A stretch of 64,000 nucleotides of DNA. Source: Paenibacillus sp. UNC451MF (GTDB lineage Bacteria; Bacillota; Bacilli; Paenibacillales; NBRC-103111). Shown piece by piece: positions 51,403-62,264 of the stretch. Location: contig NZ_JMLS01000021.1 in the NCBI RefSeq assembly GCF_000686845.1, positions 1 through 64,000 of the forward strand. The letters run 5' to 3'. How positions within the stretch are numbered: position 1 is the first letter of the stretch; every line of letters begins with the position of its first letter. The translations under genes were made by a program, and so were the position numbers. The notes below the pieces were generated by a model that worked only from the letters and a program-made list of their open reading frames with translations, was not told the origin of the DNA and searched no databases.

Positions 51403-53037
51403 ATGAAAAAAGTATCTGCATTGCTCGTCAGTTGCGCTTTATTATTCGGCACGGCCCTCGCCGGCTGCACCAAAGACGAAGGTTCCGGGGTCAAAACCGA
51501 AAGCGGTAAAGAAACAAAGGCCAAAATTCTTACTTACAACAATCTGAAGGAACCTACATCCCTTGATCCCCCGATTGGCTTTGACCAAGCGTCCTACGAC
51601 ATTGTCAACAATGCGTTTGAAGGATTGACGCGTCTTGGCAAGAATCAGTCGCCGGAGCCGGCTATGGCGAAGGAATGGAAGATTAGTCCAGATGGCAAGA
51701 AGTATACGTTCACCCTTAGAGACGGCGTCAAATGGAGCAACGGAGATCCAGTCAAAGCGTCTGACTTTGAATATGCGTGGAAGCGTCTGCTCGATCCTAA
51801 GACTGCCTCTGACGCTGCTTTCCTGGCCTATCCAATAGAGGGGGCGGAGGCTTATAACTCCGGCAAAGGGCCTGTAGACGGCGTTAAGATTAAAGCCGTT
51901 GACGATAAAACGCTGGAGGTAAACCTTGCCCAGCCTGCTTCATGGCTGCTTGGGATGGTTGCGAGTCCGGCATTCTTCCCTGTGAACAAGGGCGCCGTCG
52001 ATAAAAGCCCGAAATGGGCCGGCGAAGCGGCAACTATCGTAAGTAACGGACCGTTCAAAATATCGGAATGGAAGCACGACAGCGAGCTGAAGCTGGTTAA
52101 AAACGATCAATATTGGGATGCAGCTAACGTCAAGCTGGACGGTGTAACCTACAAAATGATTAATGATTCCAACACGGCCTACCAGCTCTTCACAACGGGT
52201 GAGATTCTTGTCTCCAACACGACAGGAGCGATTCCTGCGGATTTAAGCGACAAATTGTTTTCCGAGAACAAGGTTAAGGTTGAAGACGGTGCAGGGCAGG
52301 CGTTTTACCGCTTCAATACGAAAATGGCGCCGTTTAACAACGTGAACATCCGTAAAGCTTTCGTCGCGGCTGTAGACAGACAGAAGCTGGTGGATCTTGT
52401 CTTGAAGCAAAAACAGAAGCCTGCTGACGGCTATGTTTCACCGGGACTTAAGGACCCTGCCGGAGGAGATTTCCGCAAAGTCGGCGGCAGCCTGATCAAG
52501 TTCGATGCCGCTGAAGCGAAGAAGCTGCTGGAAAAAGGAATGCAGGAGGCGGGGTACAAGACACTGCCTGAAGTAACGCTTACTTATAACACCAACGACG
52601 TTAGCCAAAGAATTGCTCAAGCGCTGCAGGCGATGTTCAAAGATAACCTGGGCGTTGATATTAAGCTGGCCAACAAAGAGAGCAAAGTGTTAACGGATGA
52701 GCAGAAGAAGCTTCAGCTGCAATTTTCCCGTTCCTCGTTCCTGCCTGATTTTGCTGACCCGATCAACTTCTTGGACGGCTTTCAATCGACCAATGCATTT
52801 AGCCGGACCGGCTGGGTTAACGCTTCTTATGATAAATTGATCAAGGACGCATATAATGAACCGGATGAGGCTAAACGGTACAAAATGATGCATGACGCAG
52901 AGAAAATTTTGATGGACGAAGCTCCGATTTTACCGCTTTATTTCTATAACAATGCCTATTTGCAAAGCGACAAGGTGGAAGGAGTCGTAAGACACGCCTT
53001 CGGATTTATCGACTTTAAATGGGCGGATTTAAAATAA
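51403..53037 (+). CDS. dppE: dipeptide-binding lipoprotein DppE
   Basis: 544 residues from ATG 51403 with AGAGGAG upstream. Lipoprotein signal (KKVSALLVSCALLFGTALAG-C). The usual class 5 peptide-binding pattern follows (GPFKISEWKHDSELKLVKND, then VNIRKAFVAAVDRQKLVD). It binds cell-wall peptides such as L-Ala-gamma-D-Glu-mDap for uptake by DppBCD. Confidence 0.95.
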   Translation: MKKVSALLVSCALLFGTALAGCTKDEGSGVKTESGKETKAKILTYNNLKEPTSLDPPIGFDQASYDIVNNAFEGLTRLGKNQSPEPAMAKEWKISPDGKKYTFTLRDGVKWSNGDPVKASDFEYAWKRLLDPKTASDAAFLAYPIEGAEAYNSGKGPVDGVKIKAVDDKTLEVNLAQPASWLLGMVASPAFFPVNKGAVDKSPKWAGEAATIVSNGPFKISEWKHDSELKLVKNDQYWDAANVKLDGVTYKMINDSNTAYQLFTTGEILVSNTTGAIPADLSDKLFSENKVKVEDGAGQAFYRFNTKMAPFNNVNIRKAFVAAVDRQKLVDLVLKQKQKPADGYVSPGLKDPAGGDFRKVGGSLIKFDAAEAKKLLEKGMQEAGYKTLPEVTLTYNTNDVSQRIAQALQAMFKDNLGVDIKLANKESKVLTDEQKKLQLQFSRSSFLPDFADPINFLDGFQSTNAFSRTGWVNASYDKLIKDAYNEPDEAKRYKMMHDAEKILMDEAPILPLYFYNNAYLQSDKVEGVVRHAFGFIDFKWADLK

Positions 53038-53108
53038 CCGCCTAATTCATGAGGAGATAGCGCCCATTCAAGGCGCTTCTCCCAATGCTCAAGCAGGAGG
53101 GCAGCACA

Positions 53109-54038
53109 ATGAGTGAGCTAATAAAGCCATACCGCTTATGTCCTGGTGATAGGGTAGGCATTACGGCCCCGGCAAGCTGGGGAGACAGGGAGCAAATTCA
53201 GACGGCGACGGCCTGCTTGGAGCAGCTCGGACTTCGAGTAAGACTGGGAGATACCTTGTCGAAGCAGCATGGCTACCTTGCCGGAACCGACGAAGAGCGG
53301 GCTCGGGAGTTGAATGGGATGTTCGCCGATCCGGAGATCAAGGCGATCATTTGCGCGCGCGGAGGATATGGAACAGGTAGAATAGCCGACCTGCTGGATT
53401 ATGATTTAATCCGGGCGAACCCGAAAATATTTTGGGGTTACAGCGACATTACTTTTTTACATGCAGCGATCCTCAAACGGGCTGGACTGGTTACGTTTCA
53501 TGGTCCAATGATGATTGATTTGGAAAAAGACAACGATCCGCTTACCGTGCAAAATTATGAGACTCTGCTTTTCCCGTCCGTACTCCGTTATACCGAAGAA
53601 ATTAACCCACTGAAGGTGCTTGTGGAAGGAGAAGCCCGGGGGCCGCTGGTCGGCGGAAATCTGTCGCTTATTACGAGCACGCTAGGGACGCCGTATGAAC
53701 TGGATACGAAGGGACGCCTGCTGTTCATTGAGGACATTGATGAAGAACCGTACCGTGTAGATCGGATGTTGAACCAACTAAGATTGGCGGGCAAATTCGC
53801 CGATGCGGCAGGTGTTTTGATCTGCGATTTTAATAACTGTGTTCCAAACAAACGCAAGCTATCGCTTACGTTGGAGCAGGTTATCGAGGACCACATTGTA
53901 TCGGCGGGCAAACCAACGATGGCTGGCTTTAAAATCGGCCATTGTTCCCCGAATATTACCGTACCTCATGGCATAGAAGCTAGAATGAGTACACAGGATA
54001 GGGTGCTTGAGTGTACAGAACCCGGTGTTGAGACATAA
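53109..54038 (+). CDS. ykfA: LD-carboxypeptidase YkfA (S66)
   Basis: 309 residues from ATG 53109, with CAGGAGGG upstream. The S66 catalytic triad is visible: Ser in WGYSDITFL, Glu in EDIDEEPY and His in IGHCSPN. It cleaves the L-D bond in murein peptides and is located, like the Bacillus ykfA, after dppE. Confidence 0.93.
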   Translation: MSELIKPYRLCPGDRVGITAPASWGDREQIQTATACLEQLGLRVRLGDTLSKQHGYLAGTDEERARELNGMFADPEIKAIICARGGYGTGRIADLLDYDLIRANPKIFWGYSDITFLHAAILKRAGLVTFHGPMMIDLEKDNDPLTVQNYETLLFPSVLRYTEEINPLKVLVEGEARGPLVGGNLSLITSTLGTPYELDTKGRLLFIEDIDEEPYRVDRMLNQLRLAGKFADAAGVLICDFNNCVPNKRKLSLTLEQVIEDHIVSAGKPTMAGFKIGHCSPNITVPHGIEARMSTQDRVLECTEPGVET

Positions 54039-54051
54039 GGAGGCAGCGAAT

Positions 54052-55155
54052 ATGAACATAAAAAACATTGAAGTGATGAGGCAGTCGACACCGCTTATAA
54101 AGCCGTTCAAGACCGCCTTGCGCACAGTATATAACGCAGAGTCGGTTCTCGTGCGGATTCAGACTGATGACGGAAGAACCGGCTGGGGAGAGGCACCTGC
54201 GACTATTGTGATTACAGGAGATAGCTTGGATAGTATCCATTCAGCTATCACTCATACTTTCACACCGCTCTTGATAGGGCGCAGTCTGCTCGCGTACGAG
54301 CAAATTTTGCAAACCATTCATCATTCGATGGTCGGCAGCAGCAGTGCCAAAGCGGCTGTGGATATGGCAGTGTATGATTTGGTAGCACAATACTGCGGTC
54401 TGCCGCTGTATCAGTTTCTTGGTGGTTATAAAGATGAGTTGGAGACGGATTTCACCGTTAGTGTCAATTCGCCCAAGGAGATGGGTGAGGACGCGATCCG
54501 GTATGTGAAAGACGGATTCAATGTGCTGAAAATTAAAGTAGGCAAGGACGATATTCAGCAGGATATTGAACGGATTAAAGAAATCCGCAGCTGCGTGGGC
54601 AGTGAGATTCGTATTCGTATTGACGCCAATCAGGGCTGGCAGGTGAAGGATGCCGTCCGTTCGATTCGCCGCATGGAAGATATGGGGCTCGATATTGAGC
54701 TGGTGGAGCAGCCGGTCAAGGCACATGATATCGAAGGGCTCAAAGCCGTTACAGATGCTGTGGAAACGCCGATTATGGCAGACGAGAGTGTATTTTCTCC
54801 CACTCAAGCTTTTGAAGTGTTGAAGCGCCGTGCCGCCGATATGATCAATATTAAGCTGATGAAATCCGGTGGGATATACAAAGCGCAGCTCATTAACCAA
54901 ATTGCCGAGGAATTCGGTGTCGAATGCATGGTTGGCAGCATGATTGAATCGCGTGTAGCGGTCACGGCTGCGGCCCATTTGGCGGCAAGCAAGAAAAATA
55001 TTACCCGATTCGATTTCGATTCGCCTCTTATGATGTTGAACGATATTGTGGACGGCGGAGTCCAATATGACGGCAGAAGGATGACGTTTCCTAAAGAAGC
55101 GGGCCTTGGCATCCGAGATGTAGCCTATACGGGAAGTGTTGGGGTGGGATCATGA
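54052..55155 (+). CDS. ykfB: L-Ala-D/L-Glu epimerase YkfB
   Basis: 367 residues from ATG 54052 with AAGGAGG upstream. Enolase superfamily: KIKVGKD base pair, metal ligands in RIDANQGW, ELVEQPV, MADESV, and the opposite base in NIKLMKSGG. It converts L-Ala-D-Glu to L-Ala-L-Glu. Confidence 0.95.
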   Translation: MNIKNIEVMRQSTPLIKPFKTALRTVYNAESVLVRIQTDDGRTGWGEAPATIVITGDSLDSIHSAITHTFTPLLIGRSLLAYEQILQTIHHSMVGSSSAKAAVDMAVYDLVAQYCGLPLYQFLGGYKDELETDFTVSVNSPKEMGEDAIRYVKDGFNVLKIKVGKDDIQQDIERIKEIRSCVGSEIRIRIDANQGWQVKDAVRSIRRMEDMGLDIELVEQPVKAHDIEGLKAVTDAVETPIMADESVFSPTQAFEVLKRRAADMINIKLMKSGGIYKAQLINQIAEEFGVECMVGSMIESRVAVTAAAHLAASKKNITRFDFDSPLMMLNDIVDGGVQYDGRRMTFPKEAGLGIRDVAYTGSVGVGS

Positions 55156-56078
55156 GTATGGAGAAAATGATCGTCGCAGTCTCTGTGGCCACGGTATGGT
55201 CGAATCCACAATCACCAAGATCAATAGATGAGCCTGCTCTGCAAAACCCGGCAGCAATAAGACCTTGGCTGGAGGGCATGACGTTAGAAGACCGTCTGGA
55301 TTTGTACAGAGGGAGCCGGGTTCAAACGCAAGCGGTATACGGCACTTCCGTGCTTGTCGTGGAGGAGCAGGGGGACTGGGTTAAAGTAGCGATCCCGCAG
55401 CAAGGAACCCGAAGAGACGCTGTAGGCTATCCCGGATGGATTCCGCGCTGTCAGCTGGCTACCGAAACGTCTGAGCTAGCGAGCCAGAGAAGAGCCGAAG
55501 TCATTGCTAATAAGGCTTGGTTATACCTGACTCCATCGGAGCCACTCATAGAATTAAGTTTTCTGTCCTCTCTTCCTGTAATAGAACTCGCCGATTCGTG
55601 GGTGATGGTGCACATACCAGGAGCGGATGGGATCGGTTATTTGAAGGCGGAAGATGTGCGTTTGATCAACGGATCCATGGCTCCTTTGCCGACAGAAGGT
55701 CACATTGGGCAAATGATTTTGGATAGGGCCATGCAGTTTGTAGATTTGCCTTATTTATGGGGCGGTGTTTCGGCCTTTGGCTATGATTGCTCTGGATTTG
55801 CTCATTCAATGCACCGCTATGCAGGAATATCGATTCCGCGAGACGCCTCGGATCAGGTTAACTATGGGACTGCGATTGAAAAAGAGGAGCTTGAACCAGG
55901 GGATTTACTCTTCTTTGCCTTTGAGGAAGGCAAGGGAGCCGTTCATCATGTCGGGATCTATGCAGGTAACGGACAAATGATTCATTCCCCTGAGACGATC
56001 AAAAGCATAGAAGTGGTTGAGCTTAGCAGCTATAAGCTGATCCAGGAGCACTGCATGTCGAGGCGTTACTGGGGATAA
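55152..56078 (+). CDS. ykfC: gamma-D-glutamyl-L-diamino acid endopeptidase YkfC (NlpC/P60)
   Basis: 308 residues, ATG overlapping the ykfB stop (ATGA). Residues 60-180 are SH3-like. Residues 190-308 are NlpC/P60 with Cys in GYDCSGFAHS and His in AVHHVGIYAGNG. It cuts L-Ala-gamma-D-Glu-mDap peptides inside the cell (no signal peptide). The unit ends at a terminator. Confidence 0.93.
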   Translation: MSMEKMIVAVSVATVWSNPQSPRSIDEPALQNPAAIRPWLEGMTLEDRLDLYRGSRVQTQAVYGTSVLVVEEQGDWVKVAIPQQGTRRDAVGYPGWIPRCQLATETSELASQRRAEVIANKAWLYLTPSEPLIELSFLSSLPVIELADSWVMVHIPGADGIGYLKAEDVRLINGSMAPLPTEGHIGQMILDRAMQFVDLPYLWGGVSAFGYDCSGFAHSMHRYAGISIPRDASDQVNYGTAIEKEELEPGDLLFFAFEEGKGAVHHVGIYAGNGQMIHSPETIKSIEVVELSSYKLIQEHCMSRRYWG

Positions 56079-56100
56079 GAGCGGTATATACACAATAGCA

Positions 56101-56130
56101 GGACCTGAGGCGAAGCTTCAGGTTCTTTTT
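56101..56130 (+). terminator. terminator after ykfC
   Basis: GGACCTGA...TCAGGTTC stem around GGCGAAGCT, followed by TTTTT. Confidence 0.82.
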
Positions 56131-56323
56131 AATATGAAAAGACTTGAGTTGATATAGGTATTTATTCCTATATATTAGAAAATGGTTGAAATAATATATC
56201 AGTGATGAGGGTCTAAAGAACTTGTTTTTGTGTATAATTTTACAAAAATCTACAGGATTTTTATGTTCGATCTCGAATTAACCCATAAAACAGACTAACT
56301 ACAAAAACAGCGGAGGAACAGAC

Positions 56324-57760
56324 ATGAAAAGAAGCATTACCAAAGTGGCACTATGCTTAACGCTTTTGTTAACTTGCGGCACGGGGATGGCTCATGCTGA
56401 GGAGCAAGGAATTATGCATGAACAGAGGAAGGTCAACTATAACGGAAGCAATTTTATCCTTGACCTAATCCGGGTCGACCTGAAAGATCCAACCATTCAA
56501 ATCAAGGCAGCTGCCGCAAATCATGAGGTAGGGACTGTGCAGGATTTTACCAGTATGATGTCGGATAACGATGCGGCGGTCGGCATTAATGGCACCTTTT
56601 TCGATGCGTTTACAGAGGATATTGAGTACCGGACCCCATATGGTATTGTGATGAACAACAATGATCTTTTTTACGGCGGGGATAAAGAAACCTCGATTAC
56701 CGTTTCAACAGATAAAGAAGCTTCGGTGCAGAGATTGGCCATCGGAAGCAATGTACAGGCGGGCCGATTCGGATCGCGTCTTAATGGAGTGGATGTGTAT
56801 CACGGAGATCAAGCGCGAAGCGCGTGGATGTTTACCAAAGATTATGGGGATGTGGCGGACGAACCGGGAATTAAAATTGTCATTGGTCAGGACCAGAAGG
56901 TAGTTTCCGTTTCGGAAGAGGCTGTACTGATTCCTTCGGGAGGCAGGGTGCTGCTGCTCTCTACGGATTATAGCTTGGAACAGGTATCGAAGCAGGTTAA
57001 GGCAGGTGATAAGTTTAGCATGAGCCAAACGGTGACGAACCTTGATACGAAGCAGACGTCACCTTTGGAGCGGTATCAGATGGCTATAGGAGCCGGACCG
57101 AAGCTGCTTACGGGTGGTCAAGTGGATATTGATTTTGAACGTGATCGTTTTAATGATCCGCTGGTGACTTCCCAGGCTAATGTTCGAAGCTTTGCAGGAG
57201 TTGATGGGGATGGAAAATTGGTCGTAGGGACGATTTCTTACAGTACCATCGAGCAGATGGCAAATGTGCTAGTCCAAGTAGGAATGACAGATGCTATTAA
57301 TCTGGATGGAGGAGCGAGCTCGGCGCTTTATTATAAAGGTAAGGTATTGCGTAAGCCGGGACGGCTGCTCAGCAATGTGCTGATTGTACAGCAAGCGGAT
57401 AAGCCGCTCGTACAGCTTAGTGTGAACGGTCATTTGGCGGAAAATAAGACGGGGTATATCGAGGACGGGATGACTATGGTGCCCTTTCGCGTTCTGCTGA
57501 ATCGGATGAATGCCGACTATGTCTGGAACCCCGATGATTCCAGTCTGCATATTACGCGTGGAAAACTGAAGGTAGATTTAAAGCTGGGAAATGATTGGGC
57601 CGAAGTGAATGGCCAGTCCGTTACGATGGATACGGTGCCACAGATTGTGAATGGCCGGATTTACGTGCCGCTTCGTTTTGTCGCGGAAGCCTTGGGAGCA
57701 CAGGTGAAGTGGGATGATACGCTTTATAGGGCTAGTGTGACGTTGGATGAGGGGAAATAG
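56324..57760 (+). CDS. secreted phosphodiester-glycosidase-like protein with copper-amine-oxidase stalk domain
   Basis: 478 residues, ATG after GGAGGAAC, preceded by an AT-rich promoter region. Signal peptide of about 25 residues ending MAHAEEQ. Residues 30-350 are the NAGPA / phosphodiester glycosidase family (PF09992) with INGTFFD, MAIGAGPKLL and INLDGGASSALYY. Residues 365-478 are a copper-amine-oxidase N-terminal-like stalk (PF07833), including YVPLRFVAEALGAQVKWD, typical of Paenibacillus surface proteins. It likely acts on teichoic or polysaccharide phosphodiesters at the wall. It precedes the rpoC-like gene by 63 bases but shares no apparent function. Confidence 0.88.
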   Translation: MKRSITKVALCLTLLLTCGTGMAHAEEQGIMHEQRKVNYNGSNFILDLIRVDLKDPTIQIKAAAANHEVGTVQDFTSMMSDNDAAVGINGTFFDAFTEDIEYRTPYGIVMNNNDLFYGGDKETSITVSTDKEASVQRLAIGSNVQAGRFGSRLNGVDVYHGDQARSAWMFTKDYGDVADEPGIKIVIGQDQKVVSVSEEAVLIPSGGRVLLLSTDYSLEQVSKQVKAGDKFSMSQTVTNLDTKQTSPLERYQMAIGAGPKLLTGGQVDIDFERDRFNDPLVTSQANVRSFAGVDGDGKLVVGTISYSTIEQMANVLVQVGMTDAINLDGGASSALYYKGKVLRKPGRLLSNVLIVQQADKPLVQLSVNGHLAENKTGYIEDGMTMVPFRVLLNRMNADYVWNPDDSSLHITRGKLKVDLKLGNDWAEVNGQSVTMDTVPQIVNGRIYVPLRFVAEALGAQVKWDDTLYRASVTLDEGK

Positions 57761-57823
57761 GAGATTTCGTTACGATAATTTTCATAACAAGCAGTGACAT
57801 CAAGAAGAGAACCGGAGGCCTGT

Positions 57824-60800
57824 ATGTCTTTTTTTAAAAGATTAAAAAACATTTTGCTAGGACCAGGAGAAGCGGAGAAAACGAGGCATCCCCGTCTGGA
57901 ACAAAAAGAATGGGAGCGTCGCATAGACACTAGCTCTACAAGAAACGAGGAGTCAGCGCGGCTAATCGCAGAACAAAGGAGCAAGGAAGCGGAGGCGCGT
58001 GCAGAAGCGGCGATACAGCGATTGGAGAAAGAGCGCTCGGAGGCAAAAGCACGCGCTGCTGAAATTGCGGAACGAACTGCAAATAAGCGTGCGGAGTCGG
58101 AACGTCAGGCTCAAGCGATGGCCGAAAGACTTGAAGTACAGTCAGAACGACAGCGTGCTGATTCGGTTGAGCGGGCGGAGGCTGTAATGAAGCGGCTGGA
58201 GAAGGAACAAGAGGAAATACAGGCACGTGCTGAAGGGGCAGTCAAGCGTACGGAATTAAAGAACTCCGACCTGCAGCAGCAAGCAGAGTCTTTATGGGAT
58301 AGAGTCGAGCAGCAAACGGAGCGTCAGCAGGTCGAAGCGTTCGAACTGGACGATGCCATTTTTCAGCGCTTGGACCAAGAACGTACAGAAGCAGAAGCAA
58401 AGGCTGCAGAGATTATGGAACGTGTGGAGCAAAAGCGATTGGCGTCACAGCAGCAGGCACAGGCTATGGTGGAACGCTTGATGCAGAAGCGTGAACGGGA
58501 AGCGGCAGAGCGGGAAGCACGTGAACGAGAGGCGGCAGAGCGGGAAGCGCGTGAACGAGAAGCAGTAGAGGGGGAAGCGCGTGAACGAGAAGCAGTAGAG
58601 CGGGAAGCGCGTGAACGAGAGGCGGCAGAGCGGGAAGCGCGTGAACGAGAGGCGGCAGAGCGGGAAGCGCGTGAACGAGAGGCGGCAGAGCGAGAGTCGG
58701 TGGAGCGAGAATCCGCTCCTTCCAATTCTTTTAAATATATTAGGCTCGGATTGGCATCTCCAGATAAAATCCGTTCGTGGTCTTACGGTGAAGTGATAAG
58801 ACCTGAAACGATCAACTACCAGACTTTAAAACCTGAACGAGGCGGCCTCTTTTGCGAGAAGATTTTTGGACCTACCAAGGACTGGGAATGCTTCTGTGGA
58901 AAATACAAGCGTGTTCGCTATAAAAATGTTGTTTGCGACCGCTGTGGAGTTTCAGTAACGCGTCAAAAGGTGCGTCGTGAACGGATGGGGCATATTGAAC
59001 TTGCGGCACCAGTTTCTCATATTTGGTATTTCAAAGGAAATCCAAGCAGCGCTATGGGCTTAATGTTAGACATGTCCCCTCGTTCTCTTGAGGAAGTAAT
59101 TTATTTTAAAGCTTATATGGTTCTGGATCCAGGGAACACTCCGCTTGAAGCGAAGCAGCTGTTATCAGAGAAGGAGTATCGAAGCTCCAGAGAGAAATAC
59201 GGTTACGCTTTTCAAGCAGATATAGGAGCTCAAGCAGTAAGGAAGATGCTCCAGGCTATCGATTTGGATAAGGAAGCAGACCTTCTGAGGGAAGATCTGG
59301 TGATATCACAAGGTCAGCGTCGCAGTCGGGCAGTCAAACGTTTGGAAATAGTCGAGTCCTTCCGCAAATCGAGTAATCGTCCGGAATGGATGATCCTCGA
59401 TGTTCTTCCGGTCATCCCTCCTGAGCTTCGGCCTATGGTTCAACTCGACGGGGGACGTTTTGCTACATCGGATTTAAACGACTTATACCGTCGAGTGATT
59501 AATCGTAACAATCGACTGAAACGTCTGCTCGATTTGGGTGCTCCGGATATCATTGTACAGAATGAGACGTTGATGCTTCAAGAAGCTGTTGATGCGCTGA
59601 TACATAATGGGCGGCGCGGACGTACGATTACAGGACCTGGAGAACGTCCGCTTAAATCGCTAACCCACATGTTAAAAGGCAAGCAAGGACGATTCCGTCA
59701 AAATCTGTTAGGCAAACGAGTCGATTACTCGGGAAGATCCGTCATCATACCTGGACCGGATTTATTACTGCATCAATGCGGACTGCCTAAGGAAATGGCT
59801 CTGGAATTATTTAAGCCATTTGTTATGAGAGAGCTAGTAAAGCGTGGGCACGCTTTTAATATTAAGAATGCCAAAAGAAAAGTGGAAAAGGTGAGTCCTG
59901 TCGTTTGGGATGCTTTGGAGCATGTCATCAAGGAACACCCGGTTTTGCTAAACCGTGCTCCTACGCTGCACAGACTCAGTATTCAGGCCTTTGAGCCTGT
60001 TCTTATTGAGGGCCATGCGATTCAGCTTCATCCGATGGCGTGCCCTGCTTTTCATGCAGACTTTGACGGGGATCAAATGGCGGTGCATGTGCCTCTATCG
60101 CATGAAGCACAAGCTGAAGCACGAATTCTGATGCTTTCATCCCATAACTTATTAGATCCGAAAAATGGCAAGCCTTCTGCAATTCCTACGCAAGATATGA
60201 TTCTCGGCTGCTATTACTTATCTATGGATCCCTTAGCGTCTAATACTGGTTTAATCGTTCGCTCTGCGGATGAGGCGGTATCTGCTTATCAGCGGGGAGC
60301 TGCGGCGCTGCATACACGAGTTGCTATTCCGGCAAAAGCACTCCGCAAAACGAGCTTTTCACCTATGCTAGAGGCTAGGCTCATCACGACGATCGGTAAA
60401 ATCTTATTTAATGAAATTTTGCCCGAGGAGCTCCCTTATTTGAATGAACCAACCAAGGCTAATTTATTGGATGGCACTCCGAATGCTTTTTTCATTTTCG
60501 AAAAAGGAGCAGATATCCGCAGACGAATGTCGGAAATGAACGAATCCCGCGCCTTCGACAAAGCGTTTCTTGAGTCCGTGATAGCCGAGTGCCTTCGCCA
60601 ATGCGGTACTACCCGAACGGCGGTCATGCTGGATCGCTTGAAGCGGCTAGGCTTTACCTACGCGACGCGATCTGGCATTTCAATGGGAATTACCGATTGT
60701 ACCGTACCTCATGAAAAAGAAAATATAGTGAGTGAAACGAAAGAAAAAGTACGGTTCATTACGAAACAATATCTTCATGGTTTGCTTACCGATAACGAGC

Positions 60801-62248
60801 GGCATGATCATAGCGTTGCAACATGGGGTGCAGCAAAGGATGGCATTTCTAAAGCCCTGGTTAACGGTCTCGACCCCTACAATCCTTTAAAAATAATGAT
60901 CGATTCCAAAGCTTGCGGAAGTATAGCCCATATGTCGCAGTTGAGCGGTATAAGGGGGCTTGTCGTAAAATCATCAGGAGTCGTCATAGAACATCCTATC
61001 GTTTCCAGTTTTCGCGAAGGTTTGTCAGGATTGGAATACTTTATTTCTACCTATGGATCGCGAAAAGGACTATTGGATACAGAGCTCCGTATTGCGGATT
61101 CAGGTTATTTAACCCGTCGTTTGATTGAGGCTGCTCAAGATGTCATCGTACGCGAAGAGGACTGCGGAACAGATCAAGGGATTAGCGTTAGGGCAATACG
61201 GCTCGGAAATGCGACGATCGAAAATCTTCTGGAGCGAATTGAAGGTCGTTATTCAAATGAAACGGTTGTACATCCTGCTACCGGCAAGGTAATACTTAAC
61301 CGTAATCAGTTGATTGACACCGAAACAGCCCGTAGTCTTGTCCAATCAGGGATCGAGGAAGTATCTATTCGTTCCGTGCTAAGCTGCCGCAGCGAACACG
61401 GAATATGTGCGGTGTGCTACGGGACGAATCTTTCTACCGGACGACGAGTGGACATGGGCGAGGCAGTTGGTATTATCGCAGCACAGTCGAACGGTGAACC
61501 AGGAACACAGCTGACGCTTCGCGCGTGGCATACCGGAGGCATTGCGGGCAATGAAATCATACAGGAATTGCCGCGTCTCCAGCAATTGTATGAGGCTCGG
61601 ACTCCGGAACAACCCGCTGTACTTTCTTACTACGATGGGAAAATTACAGATATCCGTGAAACGAAGGATCGACGCTATGAAATTGAAGTGGCAGGGGAAT
61701 CCGAATCCATAGTACAAACTACAATCTGTGGCACACGCTTGCTTGTATCCGTAGGTGAACAAGTGAAGAAAGGCGACCCATTAACTGAAGGCACTATTGA
61801 TCCTAAAGAGCTGCTGCACATTCAAGGCGTCCGAGCCGTGCAAAGCTATATTTTACAGGAAGTGCAGGGCATTTATCGCAATCAAGGAGTGGAGATCAAC
61901 GATAAGCATATCGAGATTATCCTTCGACAGATGCTGCTCAAAATGAGAGTTGTCGATGCCGGAGATACCGCGTTATTGCCGGGGGCATTCGTGGATAGAC
62001 ATGCCTTTGAGGATGCCAACAGAGAAGTTTTAATGACCGGACAGCAACCCGCGGTTGCCGTTCCAGTGCTGCGGGGGATTACCCAAGCCTCTATGGACAG
62101 TGAATCTTTTATTTCAGCTGCAGCCTTCCAGGAGACTACGCGCGTGCTTACCGATGCGGCCGTCAAAGGCAGAACCGACTATTTGCGCGGCGTAAAGGAA
62201 AATGTCATTATCGGCAAGCTTATTCCTGCAGGGACGGGGCTATTTTAA
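57824..62248 (+). CDS. second RNA polymerase beta-prime subunit with long coiled-coil N-terminal extension
   Basis: 1474 residues from ATG 57824 with GGAGG upstream. Residues 1-20 are an amphipathic start, 20-300 a highly charged coiled coil (including seven 10-residue copies from 30-bp repeats at 58490-58699), and 301-1474 a complete RpoC (about 1170 residues; Bacillus RpoC about 1200). Both zinc sites are present (CFCG...CDRC near 356; [15 protein letters not shown]). The catalytic ADFDGD triad is intact, but the preceding residue is His744 in place of the invariant Asn. The trigger loop reads [10 protein letters not shown] (Met to Leu, Phe to Trp) and SNGEPG in place of SIGEPG. The bridge helix has SKACGS instead of SGARGN. 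It is an accessory, probably functional beta-prime, without a beta gene nearby. It may have its own promoter in the 63-base gap. Confidence 0.93.
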   Translation: MSFFKRLKNILLGPGEAEKTRHPRLEQKEWERRIDTSSTRNEESARLIAEQRSKEAEARAEAAIQRLEKERSEAKARAAEIAERTANKRAESERQAQAMAERLEVQSERQRADSVERAEAVMKRLEKEQEEIQARAEGAVKRTELKNSDLQQQAESLWDRVEQQTERQQVEAFELDDAIFQRLDQERTEAEAKAAEIMERVEQKRLASQQQAQAMVERLMQKREREAAEREAREREAAEREAREREAVEGEAREREAVEREAREREAAEREAREREAAEREAREREAAERESVERESAPSNSFKYIRLGLASPDKIRSWSYGEVIRPETINYQTLKPERGGLFCEKIFGPTKDWECFCGKYKRVRYKNVVCDRCGVSVTRQKVRRERMGHIELAAPVSHIWYFKGNPSSAMGLMLDMSPRSLEEVIYFKAYMVLDPGNTPLEAKQLLSEKEYRSSREKYGYAFQADIGAQAVRKMLQAIDLDKEADLLREDLVISQGQRRSRAVKRLEIVESFRKSSNRPEWMILDVLPVIPPELRPMVQLDGGRFATSDLNDLYRRVINRNNRLKRLLDLGAPDIIVQNETLMLQEAVDALIHNGRRGRTITGPGERPLKSLTHMLKGKQGRFRQNLLGKRVDYSGRSVIIPGPDLLLHQCGLPKEMALELFKPFVMRELVKRGHAFNIKNAKRKVEKVSPVVWDALEHVIKEHPVLLNRAPTLHRLSIQAFEPVLIEGHAIQLHPMACPAFHADFDGDQMAVHVPLSHEAQAEARILMLSSHNLLDPKNGKPSAIPTQDMILGCYYLSMDPLASNTGLIVRSADEAVSAYQRGAAALHTRVAIPAKALRKTSFSPMLEARLITTIGKILFNEILPEELPYLNEPTKANLLDGTPNAFFIFEKGADIRRRMSEMNESRAFDKAFLESVIAECLRQCGTTRTAVMLDRLKRLGFTYATRSGISMGITDCTVPHEKENIVSETKEKVRFITKQYLHGLLTDNERHDHSVATWGAAKDGISKALVNGLDPYNPLKIMIDSKACGSIAHMSQLSGIRGLVVKSSGVVIEHPIVSSFREGLSGLEYFISTYGSRKGLLDTELRIADSGYLTRRLIEAAQDVIVREEDCGTDQGISVRAIRLGNATIENLLERIEGRYSNETVVHPATGKVILNRNQLIDTETARSLVQSGIEEVSIRSVLSCRSEHGICAVCYGTNLSTGRRVDMGEAVGIIAAQSNGEPGTQLTLRAWHTGGIAGNEIIQELPRLQQLYEARTPEQPAVLSYYDGKITDIRETKDRRYEIEVAGESESIVQTTICGTRLLVSVGEQVKKGDPLTEGTIDPKELLHIQGVRAVQSYILQEVQGIYRNQGVEINDKHIEIILRQMLLKMRVVDAGDTALLPGAFVDRHAFEDANREVLMTGQQPAVAVPVLRGITQASMDSESFISAAAFQETTRVLTDAAVKGRTDYLRGVKENVIIGKLIPAGTGLF
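58490..58699 (+). repeat. seven 30-bp tandem repeats in the coiled-coil coding part
   Basis: Seven units, most reading CGTGAACGAGAGGCGGCAGA and ten more bases, each encoding RERE-A/V-A-ERE-A. Copies 5 and 6 are identical, so the array expanded recently. In-frame length keeps the heptad-like helix and can vary between strains. Confidence 0.9.
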
Positions 62249-62264
62249 AAAGGAGAGCATTGGA

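Noticed and set aside
58490-58699. CRISPR-like array
   Set aside because: The 30-bp units have no spacers and are in frame within a coding region, so this is a protein tandem repeat.
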